NCBI GenBank assembly: GCA_023386955.1
Contig: JAEWIS010000020.1
Coordinates: forward strand, 1-64,000
From: Bacillota bacterium
GTDB lineage: Bacteria; Bacillota; Bacilli; Paenibacillales; NBRC-103111
DNA: 64,000 bases
Direction of reading: 5' to 3'
Under the pieces are notes generated by a model. That model saw only the letters and a list, made by a program, of their open reading frames with translations, did no database searches and was not told the DNA's origin. Shown in pieces: positions 34,457-44,103 of this stretch. The translations under genes and the position numbers were made by a program. How positions within the stretch are numbered: position 1 is the first letter of the stretch; every line of letters begins with the position of its first letter.

Positions 34457-35686
34457 TTACGGATTTGTAAGGAAGCTGAAGGTGAAGACGGTTCCCTGCT
34501 TCAGGGCACTTTGGACGCTGATAATTCCCCCTTGTCCTTCAATAATGGCTTTTGCCAGGGGCAACCCCAGACCCAGCCCTTGCCGGCCCGCCGCATGCGT
34601 GCTCCGGTAGAAACGTTTGAATATATGGTGGATATCCTCCTGTGCAATGCCCGATCCATGATCCGATACTGTAAGGCGTACCATACCGGGATGACGTTCC
34701 CACTGAACCAGAATTTCCTTGTCCGGACCGGAATGCTCCTGGGCGTTATGGATAATATTCCCCAGCGCCTCCCGTGTCCAGTGCAAATCACACCGGATCT
34801 GCTCACTGGAATCCCCGATGATTCTTATCCTGCTGCTCCCTGCTTCGCCCCAAACTCCGCAATATTCCACAGCCTGGGCTACAACCTCCGAAACCTTACA
34901 GAGTTGCTTGTCGAAGGTGATGCTTCCCGCATCAAGCCGCGCCATCTTGAGCAGAGCCTGGATCAGCTGCTCCATCCTGCTTAACGCACCTGCCGTTTTT
35001 TCCGCAAAGCGGGATACTGTCCCGGGCTGATCCGGTTCGCCGGTTATGATTTCGTTGTACATTTGAAGGGCTGCCAGAGGTGTTTTTAACTGATGGGAGA
35101 TATCGGAGATGGTTGTTTTGAGGAATTCCTTGGACCGGTACTGGGCCTCCCCTTTGGCTTGCAGAGCAGTGGCAACATGATTAACGGCTCCGAAGAGCTT
35201 GTACAGCCCCCCATCGCCATTCCGCGGCAGACGCTCAGAGAAATCCCCCTCCGTAAAACGGCGGATGACTGTGGTGGCACACCCATAGTGCTTCTCCCGC
35301 CGCGTCAGATATACCCAGCATGCGGCAGCGAGCAGCAAGGTATAAAGAAGGCAGACTGTAACGGAATAAAAGGCAGTATGGACTGCATAACCTCTCGCCG
35401 CGGGAAGAAACCGGACCGCCGTCTGCCGGGAAAGCCCTAGCTGTGTGAGCAGTTCATACCCTTGTCCCTCATGGGTCCGGGAAGTGACAGCGGCAGCAAT
35501 AATATCGGGCCGCACCCCCTCCTGCAACAAGGCTCCCGCCACTCTGGCATTGTGCTCCAGCAGCAGTTCCCTGGCCGAATGGGCTTGCTCCAGAACGAGC
35601 AGCACCGCGGAGATCAGCAGAAGTATGGACAATCCGATAACAACCTGAAAGAAAAGGCGGGATTCCCGGTCTCTCCAAAAGCTCAT
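34457..35686 (-). CDS. Sensor histidine kinase of the ABC operon
   Basis: 409 residues. Two membrane helices (about 12-32 and 106-127) bound an extracellular loop of about 70 residues; a HAMP-like linker follows, then HisKA with His198 (ISHQLKTPLAALQMY) and an HATPase domain (HNAQEHS N-box, DHGSGI, GLGLGLPLAKAI). The presence of a real extracellular loop distinguishes it from the loop-less BceS kinases. The start overlaps the response-regulator stop (ATGA). It likely senses a cell-envelope signal and controls its own transporter (inference from linkage). Confidence 0.88.
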   Translation of the reverse strand: MSFWRDRESRLFFQVVIGLSILLLISAVLLVLEQAHSARELLLEHNARVAGALLQEGVRPDIIAAAVTSRTHEGQGYELLTQLGLSRQTAVRFLPAARGYAVHTAFYSVTVCLLYTLLLAAACWVYLTRREKHYGCATTVIRRFTEGDFSERLPRNGDGGLYKLFGAVNHVATALQAKGEAQYRSKEFLKTTISDISHQLKTPLAALQMYNEIITGEPDQPGTVSRFAEKTAGALSRMEQLIQALLKMARLDAGSITFDKQLCKVSEVVAQAVEYCGVWGEAGSSRIRIIGDSSEQIRCDLHWTREALGNIIHNAQEHSGPDKEILVQWERHPGMVRLTVSDHGSGIAQEDIHHIFKRFYRSTHAAGRQGLGLGLPLAKAIIEGQGGIISVQSALKQGTVFTFSFLTNP

Positions 35687-36384
35687 GGGTGCACCTCATT
35701 CCATTGGTACCCGAAGCCGCGCACTGTCGCCAGCCGCTCCGGATGGGACGGATCACGCTCAAGCTTCTCCCGCAAGCGGCGGATATACACCGACAAGGTA
35801 TTGTCATCCACATAATCCCCCGTACCGTCCCACAGGCTGTCCAAAATCAGATTCCGGGGCAGCACCCGGCCTGTATGACGCACCAGAAGACAAAGCAGAC
35901 GGTATTCCATCCCCGTCAGCTCCACTGGCTTCCCCTGCAGCATAACACGGCTGCCCAACAAATCGATCCGCAAGCCGCCCGACTCCAAAACCGAATCGGA
36001 GCCGTCCAGCCCCAGCTTTCCCGCCCTCCGCAGCAGTGCCCGGATCCGGGAGCAGAGCTCCCCCAGCTTAAAAGGTTTGGTCATATAATCATCCCCGCCT
36101 ATATCCAGCCCGCGAATCACGTTCACTTCTTCATCCGATGCAGTCAAGAAGATAATAGGGACGGCATTGCCCTGCCGCCTGATCCTCTCGCATACCTCAA
36201 AGCCGTTCCCGTCGGGCAAAGCCACATCAAGCAGCAATAAATCATAGGTCCGCTCCAAAAGAAACGCTTCCGCCTCAGCAATGGTATGAGCCACTTCTAC
36301 GGAAAAGCCGTTTTTCGTGAGAGCATACTGCAGGCCGTCTATAAGGCTTCGGTCATCTTCCAAGAGCAAAATGGTCGGATTCAT
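35683..36384 (-). CDS. OmpR/PhoB-family response regulator
   Basis: 233 residues. The receiver has Asp10/Asp11 and the phosphoacceptor Asp53 (LLLDVALPDGNG), with the signalling Thr and Lys103 (MTKPF). A C-terminal winged helix (ELTGMEYRLLCLLVRHTGRVLPRNLILDSLW) and the wing TVRGFGYQW follow. It is the first gene of the four-gene operon and so the promoter lies upstream of 36384. A direct-repeat operator was not identified by eye. Confidence 0.9.
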   Translation of the reverse strand: MNPTILLLEDDRSLIDGLQYALTKNGFSVEVAHTIAEAEAFLLERTYDLLLLDVALPDGNGFEVCERIRRQGNAVPIIFLTASDEEVNVIRGLDIGGDDYMTKPFKLGELCSRIRALLRRAGKLGLDGSDSVLESGGLRIDLLGSRVMLQGKPVELTGMEYRLLCLLVRHTGRVLPRNLILDSLWDGTGDYVDDNTLSVYIRRLREKLERDPSHPERLATVRGFGYQWNEVHP

Positions 36385-36419
36385 GCCTGTTCCCCTTATT
36401 CGTTTTTGTTACTTCCGCA

Positions 36420-36466
36420 CAAAAAAAGCATACACCATCTTCCCGGATTCGGGAATCGGTGTATGC
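36420..36466 (-). terminator. Terminator of the DEAD-box helicase gene
   Basis: GCATACACC (36428-36436) pairs with GGTGTATGC (36458-36466), with an inner TTCCCG/CGGGAA stem. On the minus strand seven T residues follow. Confidence 0.88.
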
Positions 36467-36478
36467 CTGAAGGTTTTC

Positions 36479-38077
36479 TTAACGGTTGGCGAAATCTCCC
36501 TCACGGTTGGAGCCGGAGGAGCCTTGCGGACGGTCGCCGCGGTCGCTGCGGTTGCCTCTGTAGCCTTCGCCGCTTTTATTGCTGTTATAGGAACGGCCTT
36601 CATAACCGCCCTTGCCTTGGGAGGAGGAGCGGTAGCCGCCGCCGGGACGGTCGCCTTGTCTTCCACCGCTGCTGCGGTTGCCGCCGTTATAATAGCCGCT
36701 TCCAGTGCCGGGACGGCGTCCCTGAGAACGGATGTCCCCGCCTTGACGGCGCTTCACGCGGATCGGATCCTCCGGTGTAAGCTCGATCGGCACTTCCTTG
36801 CGTTCGCCTGCCATCAGCTTAAGGGCGGCGCTCAGGAGAGCTACAGAATCATATTGCTCCAGCAATTGGATAGCCACTGCCTTGAACTCGTGGCTGTCAC
36901 CGTTCTCCACAACCTCCAGCACCTGTTGGGCCAGAATCCGCTGCTTGCCTTCCATAGCCTCGGCAATGGTGGGCAGTTGGCGCTTGGTGATGCGGTGGCG
37001 GGTAACCCGCTCAATCAGGTGCAGGTGATCCATTTCACGGGGAGTAACGAAGGTATAAGATGTGCCTTCCTTGCCTGCACGGCCGGTACGGCCGATCCGG
37101 TGCACATAGCTTTCTGGGTCCTGCGGAAGGTCGAAGTTAATAACGTGGGTAACACCGGACACGTCCAGGCCCCGTGCAGCTACGTCGGTGGCAACCAGAA
37201 TGTCAATGCTGCCATCGCGGAACTTGCGCATCACGTTATCCCGTTGGTTTTGGGACAGGTCGCCATGAAGTCCTTCCGCGGTATATCCGCGCTTCTGAAG
37301 AGCCTCGGAAAGTTCATCCACACGGCGCTTGGTGCGTCCGAAGATAATGGCCAGCTCGGGAGCTTCCATATCCACCAGGCGGCAAAGTGCGTCGAACTTG
37401 GCTTTTTCCTGAACCTCGATATAGCTTTGTTGGATCAGAGGCGCGCTAACTTGCTTCGGAATAACGGAAACATGCTCCGGGTTCTTCAGGAACTGCTGGG
37501 CAAGCTTCTGGATGTTGGGCGGCATGGTTGCGGAGAACAGCATGGTGTGGCGGGTTTCCGGAACCAGGGACAGGATGCTTTGGATATCCTCCATAAAACC
37601 CATATCCAGCATTTCGTCAGCTTCATCCAGAATAACGGTTTGCACATCATCCAGCTTGATGGTTTTGCGGTTGATATGGTCCAACAGACGTCCCGGTGTG
37701 CCGATGATGATTTGGGGACGCTTCTTCAGGGCGCGGATCTGCTTCACAATATCCTGGCCGCCGTAAATCGGCAGAGAGCGGATGCCCTTGAACCGGCCCA
37801 GCTTGCTGATTTCTTCCGCTACCTGGATGGCCAATTCGCGGGTGGGACACATAATAAGGGCAACAATGCGGTCTTCGCTGACATCGATCTTGTGGATCAG
37901 CGGCAGGCCGAATGCAGCGGTTTTACCGGTACCGGTTTGCGCCTGGCCGATCAGGTCGCGGCCTTCCATGGCCAGAGGAATAGCTTTTTCCTGGATCGGG
38001 GTGGCTTCCTCGAAGCCCATCTCCGTAACGGCGCGGACAATTTTTGGCTCCAAGCCAAATTCATTAAATGTTTTCAA
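36479..38077 (-). CDS. cshA: DEAD-box ATP-dependent RNA helicase, CshA-like
   Basis: 532 residues. Motif I AQTGTGKT (46-53), Ia PTRELA, II DEAD (151-154), III SAT (182-184), and the second RecA domain with [19 protein letters not shown] and [10 protein letters not shown] are all present. A Gly/Arg/Ser-rich low-complexity tail of about 90 residues (repeated RGG-like [16 protein letters not shown]) follows. Family role: unwinding of structured RNA in mRNA decay, ribosome assembly and cold adaptation. The start is TTG with AAGGAG 10 nt upstream. The leader is about 80 nt. Confidence 0.9.
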   Translation of the reverse strand: MKTFNEFGLEPKIVRAVTEMGFEEATPIQEKAIPLAMEGRDLIGQAQTGTGKTAAFGLPLIHKIDVSEDRIVALIMCPTRELAIQVAEEISKLGRFKGIRSLPIYGGQDIVKQIRALKKRPQIIIGTPGRLLDHINRKTIKLDDVQTVILDEADEMLDMGFMEDIQSILSLVPETRHTMLFSATMPPNIQKLAQQFLKNPEHVSVIPKQVSAPLIQQSYIEVQEKAKFDALCRLVDMEAPELAIIFGRTKRRVDELSEALQKRGYTAEGLHGDLSQNQRDNVMRKFRDGSIDILVATDVAARGLDVSGVTHVINFDLPQDPESYVHRIGRTGRAGKEGTSYTFVTPREMDHLHLIERVTRHRITKRQLPTIAEAMEGKQRILAQQVLEVVENGDSHEFKAVAIQLLEQYDSVALLSAALKLMAGERKEVPIELTPEDPIRVKRRQGGDIRSQGRRPGTGSGYYNGGNRSSGGRQGDRPGGGYRSSSQGKGGYEGRSYNSNKSGEGYRGNRSDRGDRPQGSSGSNREGDFANR

Positions 38078-38526
38078 TACGTTCGATCTCCTTTTTTGCG
38101 TGCCGCTTCAACGCTTTCGTTCGTTCAAAGCTCACGTCTTGGTGATTTACCCTTAAGCGCGACTTAGTATAATAATGAAGCAATGGTTTCAATCATGCTT
38201 CTTTGGGCAGCGGGGCACATCCCCTCCAAAGCAGCGCATGCAATCAATGCCGAGGATTCAGCGGATATACGGGAAGTATTCCCCCATCCAGGCAGATCTA
38301 TATGGACTGTTGTCGATGTCATGCCACGGTACGGCACATCCTGGAAACCAAGGAAAATACAGCCGAACTTAAGAATATCTCTAATATTGTAGCATATGTC
38401 CGTTCCATTTCGCCACTTTTATGAAAGTCATCATCAATTATTTTCATTTCCGAAACCGGCGCCGCTTTGCCGCGTATAAGGGAGCATCGGATTGAAACGA
38501 ATTTATAAGAGGAGCGCTGACCTTTC
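38078..38526. other. Gap between cshA and the DUF4178 gene
   Basis: It holds the cshA leader and a likely minus-strand -10 (TATACT at 38166-38171). A 40-codon frame at 38302-38424 begins MDCCRCHATVRHIL and has only a weak ribosome binding site; its CCxCH start could bind metal, but I cannot call it a gene. No clear riboswitch or terminator was seen in the rest. Confidence 0.35.
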
Positions 38527-39066
38527 ATGTCCATATTCAAACGGATCGGTTCCATCATGCGTAGCAATAAAGAAGTACCCGCAGCCCCAAGCCGCAACCC
38601 GTATGAAGATTCACAGGTGGGGGACATTGTCAATGTAGATCTCGAGCAATACGTTGTCACGGGTAAGGTCATTTATTTTGACCGGGGCTACGCCCCCCAC
38701 CGCTTCGCCTATTATATCCAGAGCGGACGCAAAATTTCCTGCCTGCTCGTGGAGAAGGGCCGCAGCTATGAATGCTTCCTGTGCGACTTTCTGGAAGGCT
38801 CTCTGAGTGATCCCCAGGATGTGCCCAACCGTCTGGATATTGACGGCGATTCGGAATTCCAGCTGGACCACCAGCGTACGGATCTCACCCGGGTGGAGGG
38901 CAATACAGACTTCCGCAACGGAGACGACCTGATGTTCTGGCGGTATTACGGTATCAGCGGGAACACGGACGAATACTTTTTCCTGCAATGGCAGGACGGG
39001 CGCTTTATCGCCATGCGGGGCGAGCAAACATCAGCCGCACAAGTTAAATTTATGAGCAGCCGTTAA
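38527..39066 (+). CDS. DUF4178-domain protein
   Basis: 179 residues, cytoplasmic. After a short basic N-terminus the DUF4178 core begins at GDIVNVDLEQYVVTGKVIYF and continues through WRYYGISGNTDEYFFLQW, a beta-rich fold with several conserved aromatic residues. Function is unknown; members often accompany phage-shock-like or SPFH proteins, none of which is here. GAGGAG is 12 nt before the ATG, a long spacing, so the internal ATG at codon 11 is a possible alternative. It lies 135 bp upstream of the yitT-like gene on the same strand. Confidence 0.7.
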   Translation: MSIFKRIGSIMRSNKEVPAAPSRNPYEDSQVGDIVNVDLEQYVVTGKVIYFDRGYAPHRFAYYIQSGRKISCLLVEKGRSYECFLCDFLEGSLSDPQDVPNRLDIDGDSEFQLDHQRTDLTRVEGNTDFRNGDDLMFWRYYGISGNTDEYFFLQWQDGRFIAMRGEQTSAAQVKFMSSR

Positions 39067-39201
39067 TGATAGCATGATTTTGGCGATTCCGGCAAGCCGC
39101 ATCTGCGGATGTGCCGGATTTTTGCATGCCTATTTTTGCGTATGCGCCCCCAATCCACTATACTGGCAGTACAAGATGCAGATTTGAGGAGGCATTCGCA
39201 T

Positions 39202-40047
39202 TTGACACGCAGCTTTTGGATCAAGAATATTTCGGATGTGATGATTTCGGTAGCCGGAGCGGCTTTGGTGGCTGCCGGCTTCAATTTGTTTCTCATTCCC
39301 CACGGCTTGCTCAGCGGCGGGATTTCGGGCATTGCCATGATCGTCGGTTATGTGACCTCATGGAACATCAGCCTGCTCTACCTTTTGTTTAATTTGCCAG
39401 TCATTCTATGGGGCATGATGGTTTTGGGGAAACGCTTCATTACCCTAAGTGTCATCAGCGTTGCGGGCACCGTCTGGTTTATGCAGCTGATCCCGGAGCT
39501 ATCGGTTACTCAGGACCCGATTATCGCAGCAATCTTCGGCGGAGTTGTGGTAGCGGCAGGTACGGGAATCTGCTTGCGCATCGGCGGTTCAACCGGGGGC
39601 TTCGACATCGTAGGCTCCATTATCACCATGAAGAGCGATTTCCCTCTGGGGATGCTGCTTTTTGCACTGAATGGCTTTGTTATTATTGCATTGGCCTATG
39701 TACAGGGAGAATGGACTGCCGCCCTGCGCTCTATGCTTTGCATCTACATAACAGGCAAGGTCGTGGACACGATCCATATCCGCCACGTGAAGGTCACCCT
39801 GTTTATTATCACCAAAAACAAGGACGCCCTTCTGGAGAAAATGCTCCTGCATCCCCGCGGCGTTACACTGATGAAGGTGGAAGGCGCCTTCTCCCATCAT
39901 GAAAGCGACATGCTGATGACGGTCACCACTCGCTATGAACTGGGCGAGCTGCGCAAGCTGATCCGCGAAACCGATCCCCACGCCTTCGTCAATATTGTGG
40001 AAACGGTTGGTGTGCTGGGTCAATTCCGGCGGGGCAAGGACGCCTGA
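39202..40047 (+). CDS. YitT-family membrane protein (DUF161/DUF2179)
   Basis: 281 residues. Five to six membrane helices (DUF161 region, with HGLLSGGISGIAMI and GGSTGGFDIVGSII repeats) precede a cytoplasmic DUF2179 domain of about 80 residues ending VNIVETVGVLGQF. Function is not settled in the family. The TTG at 39202 is chosen because GAGGAGG stands 9 nt before it; the frame continues 31 codons upstream without a site. Confidence 0.85.
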   Translation: MTRSFWIKNISDVMISVAGAALVAAGFNLFLIPHGLLSGGISGIAMIVGYVTSWNISLLYLLFNLPVILWGMMVLGKRFITLSVISVAGTVWFMQLIPELSVTQDPIIAAIFGGVVVAAGTGICLRIGGSTGGFDIVGSIITMKSDFPLGMLLFALNGFVIIALAYVQGEWTAALRSMLCIYITGKVVDTIHIRHVKVTLFIITKNKDALLEKMLLHPRGVTLMKVEGAFSHHESDMLMTVTTRYELGELRKLIRETDPHAFVNIVETVGVLGQFRRGKDA

Positions 40048-40112
40048 CAGCTTCCCTATCTTTATAAACGGATGGAAATCCACGAGAAACGGATGTACAA
40101 TCCCGGCTCTTG

Positions 40113-40121
40113 TGGTATAAT
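40113..40121 (+). promoter_or_regulatory. Extended -10 promoter of the small gene at 40215
   Basis: TG-G-TATAAT at 40113-40121; TGTACA 16 bp upstream is a poor -35. It gives a leader of about 85 nt. Confidence 0.5.
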
Positions 40122-40214
40122 GGGTTGTAATTTCATATCTGTTCTGGTATTACGAGAGTGATCGTGCACCTTCTATTCCTATCGCAATTACAACGATAAG
40201 GGAGGATGATTCAC

Positions 40215-40403
40215 GTGGAAACCGTCAAATTATCCAGGATCGTAATGAAATTAACGCCCGAGCTCCATACCTTTCTTAAACCGGGTGAACTGGATTCCGA
40301 CATCGTGCTGATGCATGGAATCGACGCGCTTTTGGAAGAAGATGCCATTGAAATTATTCAGTTCAGCATATCCGAGCATCAGAAGAACAACTATCTACAA
40401 TAG
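40215..40403 (+). CDS. Small hypothetical protein (62 aa)
   Basis: 62 residues, acidic, no membrane segment; the centre reads KLTPELHTFLKPGELDSDIVLMHGIDALLEEDAIEIIQF. I do not recognise a family. Support for expression is good: an extended -10 promoter, GGGAGG 8 nt before a GTG start (the ATG three codons earlier abuts the Shine-Dalgarno sequence), and a terminator 8 bp after the stop. It therefore looks like an independent small gene. Confidence 0.65.
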   Translation: METVKLSRIVMKLTPELHTFLKPGELDSDIVLMHGIDALLEEDAIEIIQFSISEHQKNNYLQ

Positions 40404-40410
40404 ATTTCAC

Positions 40411-40450
40411 AAAAGAGCCCCGTGCATTTGGGGGCTTTTGTTATTTTTTG
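40411..40450 (+). terminator. Terminator of the 62-aa gene
   Basis: AAAAGAGCCCC pairs with GGGGGCTTTTG, followed by TTATTTTTT. Confidence 0.85.
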
Positions 40451-40560
40451 ACAGCAGCAACCGGCAGATTTCCACAAATTCCGTCCATTTGCCCTGTACG
40501 GCTTTTGAAGCTGTGGCTTATAATAAAGCTACAAAGAAAAGAGACAGGGAGAGGTTCATA

Positions 40561-41736
40561 ATGGAATTGCTTATTGCCGCCATGCTGATGCTATGGGGAA
40601 ATGTGACGGATGGGAATCCGGGAGTGACCCTTGACCAAATCGCCCAGATTGCTGAGCTGCCGCCCGCTGCTATTGTGGTCCAGCCGGACGGAACCAAGTC
40701 CGTGGACCCGCTGGTTCCCGCAGGCAAAGCCGATCCGCAGGCGGGAAGCGCCCCCACCGTTAAAGGGGTTTATGCCACTGCTCACAGTGCAGGCGGGGCA
40801 AGGCTCGAAACGCTCTTGAAGCTAATGGATGAAACCGAGCTGAATGCTCTGGTGGTGGATGTGAAGGATGATTTCGGCTACATCACCTACAAAACGGGGA
40901 ATGCCGAGCTGGAAGCCATGGAAACTACGAAGAAGATCATCACCGACATGCCTGCCTTGATGAACAAGCTGAATGAGCATAAGGTTTATCCCATTGCCCG
41001 GATTGTAGTGTTCAAGGATACGGTGCTGGCCAAAAAGAAACCGGAGCTGTCCTTCCTGAACCCGGACGGCACTCTGTGGAACAACGGCAAGGCCTCGGCG
41101 GACAGCTTCGTAAATCCCTACAGCAAAGAAGTATGGGATTACAACATAACCGTCGCCAAGGAAGCGGTGAAGGCGGGCTTTAAGGAAATCCAGTTCGACT
41201 ATGTCCGTTTCCCCGAAGGCTTCGAAACCCGTGCGGATAAGCTGCAGTATACCAAGGATGAACGGTCCAGGGTGGATGCGGTCACGTCCTTCGTGAAATA
41301 TGCCCGTGAGCAGCTTGCCCCCTTGGGGGTCCGAACCTCCGTGGATATCTTCGGCTACGCGGCATCGGTTCCGGCAGCTGAGGGCATCGGCCAGGATTTC
41401 ATCAAGATCGCCCAGAATACCGATGTGCTTAGCCCCATGATATACCCCAGCCACTACAGCACAGGCTGGTTCGGCCAGAAGGTGCCCGATGCGGCACCGT
41501 ACGCCACCATCAACGGGGCTTCCGTAGACACCAACAAGAAGCTGGAACCGCTTGAGACGCTGAAGCCCATTATCCGGCCGTGGATTCAGGATTTCACCGC
41601 ATCCTGGGTGCAAGGCTACATCAAGTACGGCAAACATGAGGTGGAGGAGCAGATCCGGGCCTTAAAGGACAACGGCGTGGAGGAATTCCTGCTCTGGAAT
41701 GCAGTTAATACCTATACCGCGGGAGTGGCGTATTAG
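40561..41736 (+). CDS. Putative glycoside hydrolase, DUF4015 family
   Basis: 391 residues. A short hydrophobic start (about 1-13) may be a weak export signal or anchor. The DUF4015 TIM-barrel follows: KGVYATAHSAGG, LNALVVDVKDDFGYITY, YPIARIVVFKD, KEIQFDYVRFPEGF (with an Asp/Tyr/Arg set at the expected catalytic strand), VDIFGYAAS and LSPMIYPSHYS. The family is classed as a putative polysaccharide hydrolase; the substrate is unknown. GGGAGAGG precedes the ATG; the open frame reaches much further upstream but across the previous terminator. Confidence 0.8.
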   Translation: MELLIAAMLMLWGNVTDGNPGVTLDQIAQIAELPPAAIVVQPDGTKSVDPLVPAGKADPQAGSAPTVKGVYATAHSAGGARLETLLKLMDETELNALVVDVKDDFGYITYKTGNAELEAMETTKKIITDMPALMNKLNEHKVYPIARIVVFKDTVLAKKKPELSFLNPDGTLWNNGKASADSFVNPYSKEVWDYNITVAKEAVKAGFKEIQFDYVRFPEGFETRADKLQYTKDERSRVDAVTSFVKYAREQLAPLGVRTSVDIFGYAASVPAAEGIGQDFIKIAQNTDVLSPMIYPSHYSTGWFGQKVPDAAPYATINGASVDTNKKLEPLETLKPIIRPWIQDFTASWVQGYIKYGKHEVEEQIRALKDNGVEEFLLWNAVNTYTAGVAY

Positions 41737-41756
41737 CATAACCGCTGCACCGCAAA

Positions 41757-41795
41757 GAAAAAGCCCGGGAAGATTTCGCATCCCTGGGCTTTTTG
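41757..41795. terminator. Bidirectional terminator
   Basis: AAAAGCCCGGGA pairs with TCCCTGGGCTTTT, with one mismatch, between two convergent genes. Confidence 0.82.
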
Positions 41796-41810
41796 GCGCA
41801 CGTGCACCGT

Positions 41811-42347
41811 TCACTTTCGCAGCTGTTCAGCCAGCTTCAAAAAATAATCCGTCGCCTGGCTGATTCTCGCCCGGACCCGCGGCTCCGTAAAATCCCCGGC
41901 CGGGTCTGTTTCCCGTTCTGAGCTGCCAATGGAGATCCATTCCGGCGAGTTGATGCCGTGCAGGTTCCGTACAATCGCCTGCAGCTGGTTTAAGGCGCCG
42001 AAGGCCGCCACTCCACCGGAGCAGGCTGCGGACAGGACAGGTTTGCCGTCAACATGCTCATGAACCAAATAATCCAGAGCATTCTTCAGCACGCCCGAGA
42101 TGGTGCCGTGATACTCCGGGCTGACCAGCACGATGCCGCGGGCCAAGTATGCGCCATCCACCAGTTCCTCCACCGCCTGATTCCCGCTGTAATCTTCATC
42201 AGGATCAAACATGGGCAGCGGCTTGGCATGCAAGTCGAACAGGGACACCTCATGCCCCTTTTCTGTGATCCGCCCGGCAATCGCCTTGGCAAGCATTCTG
42301 CTGGAGCCGGTCTTGCGGTTGCTGCCGGCCAACACAAGGATCTTCAT
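41811..42347 (-). CDS. NADPH-dependent FMN reductase
   Basis: 178 residues of the flavodoxin-like FMN_red family. The FMN phosphate loop is GSNRKTGSSR (about 8-17) and the second loop SPEYHGTISGVLKNALDYL (about 76-94). The family transfers electrons from NAD(P)H to flavins, quinones, azo compounds or chromate; the physiological acceptor cannot be told. The adjacent DUF3906 gene upstream on the same strand, 33 bp away, may be co-transcribed. Confidence 0.88.
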   Translation of the reverse strand: MKILVLAGSNRKTGSSRMLAKAIAGRITEKGHEVSLFDLHAKPLPMFDPDEDYSGNQAVEELVDGAYLARGIVLVSPEYHGTISGVLKNALDYLVHEHVDGKPVLSAACSGGVAAFGALNQLQAIVRNLHGINSPEWISIGSSERETDPAGDFTEPRVRARISQATDYFLKLAEQLRK

Positions 42348-42380
42348 GGCCTCTCTCCTCCTCCCGTGAAGGCGGGCAAT

Positions 42381-42590
42381 CTAGAATTCCCCGGTCTCAA
42401 TCACATAGCCGCTGCCCTTTTCCACCCGTTTTTTCTCCACAATGACGGTTTCCAGAACCTCCGGTTTTTTGATAAAATGCCGGACCAGATGGCCCTCCGC
42501 ATAACCGAAGGCCGCCTCATCGGAGTCCGCCAGGACAATCAGGCATACATTCATTCCGGTTAATTTGATTTCCAGCTTATACAGAAACAT
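42381..42590 (-). CDS. DUF3906-like small protein
   Basis: 69 residues: MFLYKLEIKLTG, a short central helix and the KKPEVLETVIVEKKRVEKGSGYVIE strand region, recalling the DUF3906 family of Bacilli. Soluble, function unknown. The ribosome binding site (AAAGGCGGG) is present but a little distant. It lies directly upstream of the FMN reductase and divergent from the dehydrogenase gene. Confidence 0.65.
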   Translation of the reverse strand: MFLYKLEIKLTGMNVCLIVLADSDEAAFGYAEGHLVRHFIKKPEVLETVIVEKKRVEKGSGYVIETGEF

Positions 42591-42718
42591 CGGTCATTTC
42601 CCGCCTTTCGGGGTAAAGATTCAGATAGCATTAGCATCTCGGATGCTTTATCCGGGTAAACTTGAGTTTTATCTTACCAGAAATCGCGTTATGATGAAAA
42701 GAAAAGGGGGAATTCGCT

Positions 42719-43684
42719 TTGAAAATTATCGTTTATGCGCCAAAGAATGCGGACACCCTGCTGGCACTCCTGGAAGAAGGCCTTCCCGAGGGGCTCACCC
42801 TTGTCCACTGCCGAAGCCGGGAGGACGTTTCAGCCCTGGCTGCGGATGCCGTAGGTTTTATTGCCGCGGGCGGCGGAATGCCCGATTCCGCTATGCTGGA
42901 GGAGCTGCCACGGCTGGCCTGGGTACAAATTCTATCCGCCGGAGCGGATAAGCTGCCCCTGGAGGAGCTGCACCGGCGGGGAATCCGCTTGACCAACGCC
43001 AAGGGTGTCCACCAGATTCAGATGAGTGAGTTTGCCCTGCTGCAGATGCTCCAATGGGCCAGACGGGCGGATCTGCATTTCTCCAACCAGCTGGACAAAA
43101 GATGGGGCCGGCGGGTCCCCTCGGGAGAGCTCCACGGCCAAACCGTCGGTATTCTGGGTACCGGCAGCATCGGCCAGGCCATTGCCGCCAAGGCCCAGGC
43201 CTTCGGCATGCGTACCCTGGGATATAATACCAGCGGCCGTCCCGAGCTTCATTTTGACGGGGTGTTTCATGGAGCGGACGGGCTGTTAACTGTACTTGGG
43301 GAAAGCGACTATGTGGTAGTAATTGTCCCCTCCACCCCGGATACCCAGGGTCTGATCGGACAAGAGCAGCTGCACGCCATGAAACCCTCCGCATGCCTGA
43401 TTAATCTGGCCAGAGGGACAGTGGTCTCCGAGCCGGAGCTGATTGCCGCTCTCCAGAACGGCATCATTGCCGGAGCGGCCCTGGATGTGTTCGAGGAGGA
43501 GCCGCTTCCTCCGGAATCTCCCTTATGGGAGCTGCCCAATGTGTTGATCACGCCCCATGTGGCCGGAGCCAGCCCCCATTATAACGAACGGGCAGCCGGA
43601 ATTGTCCGGGAGAATCTGCGGAGGCTGGCGGAGGACCCGGATGGGCCTCTTCACAATGAGGTGGATTTGAGCCAGGGGTATTAA
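42719..43684 (+). CDS. D-2-hydroxyacid dehydrogenase
   Basis: 321 residues. The NAD(P)-binding loop is GILGTGSIG (144-152) and the catalytic triad is Arg232 (LARG), Glu261 (FEEEPL) and His280 (TPHVAG). The short N-terminal domain places it nearer to GhrA-type hydroxypyruvate/glyoxylate reductases and related phosphoglycerate-dehydrogenase-like enzymes than to SerA, as it lacks ACT domains. The substrate is not certain. The start is TTG with AAGGGGG 8 nt upstream. Confidence 0.87.
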   Translation: MKIIVYAPKNADTLLALLEEGLPEGLTLVHCRSREDVSALAADAVGFIAAGGGMPDSAMLEELPRLAWVQILSAGADKLPLEELHRRGIRLTNAKGVHQIQMSEFALLQMLQWARRADLHFSNQLDKRWGRRVPSGELHGQTVGILGTGSIGQAIAAKAQAFGMRTLGYNTSGRPELHFDGVFHGADGLLTVLGESDYVVVIVPSTPDTQGLIGQEQLHAMKPSACLINLARGTVVSEPELIAALQNGIIAGAALDVFEEEPLPPESPLWELPNVLITPHVAGASPHYNERAAGIVRENLRRLAEDPDGPLHNEVDLSQGY

Positions 43685-44103
43685 TCAGCCTTTAGTCCGA
43701 GGTACGGCCGGGCGGGCTGAGCTGGTTGAGCTGGCTAGGCCGCTGCGTAACGGGACTCAACGACTCTTAAAGGCTATAAATCGGCCGTTTAGAATTCTAA
43801 CGGAACTGGCGGAGCCTTAGCGGGATGGTGGGCAGCGATAAAGCCGCTTTTTCCCCTGTAAGTGTCTCTCCGTTCCGTTACGCCGGAAAAAACGCTTAAA
43901 TTTGCCTCTAAGCGTCTCGTAGTTCCGTTAGAGCCTGTAACAGTTAATCTTGCCACCGTTGCATAGCGTAAGTAAAACCCCCTGCCGACGCAATAAATCC
44001 GGAACGCCGCCCAGCCCGGGTCGGCGTTTTTGGGCATGAAAAAAACCCCGATCATCCGGAGCATTCGCGCCGTCTTAACCAGGGATTGTTGATGTTGATC
44101 CGA
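43685..44103. repeat. Non-coding stretch with TAACGGAA / TTCCGTTA motifs
   Basis: No gene is supported. TAACGGAAC (about 43798) and TTCCGTTA (about 43874 and 43934) occur in both orientations, together with AAGCG / CGCTT repeats between them, so the segment can fold into nested imperfect hairpins. The motif is the same core as in the array at 12083. A clear terminator for the dehydrogenase gene was not found. Confidence 0.5.

Noticed and set aside
31379..36384. BceRSAB-type bacitracin resistance system
   Set aside because: The gene order is similar, but the kinase has a true extracellular loop and the permease shows two symmetric FtsX halves instead of the single large BceB loop, so a Bce name would overstate.
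36317..38167. 616-codon plus-strand frame opposite the DEAD-box gene
   Set aside because: The minus strand encodes a complete helicase with intact motifs; the plus frame lacks a start site and a family.
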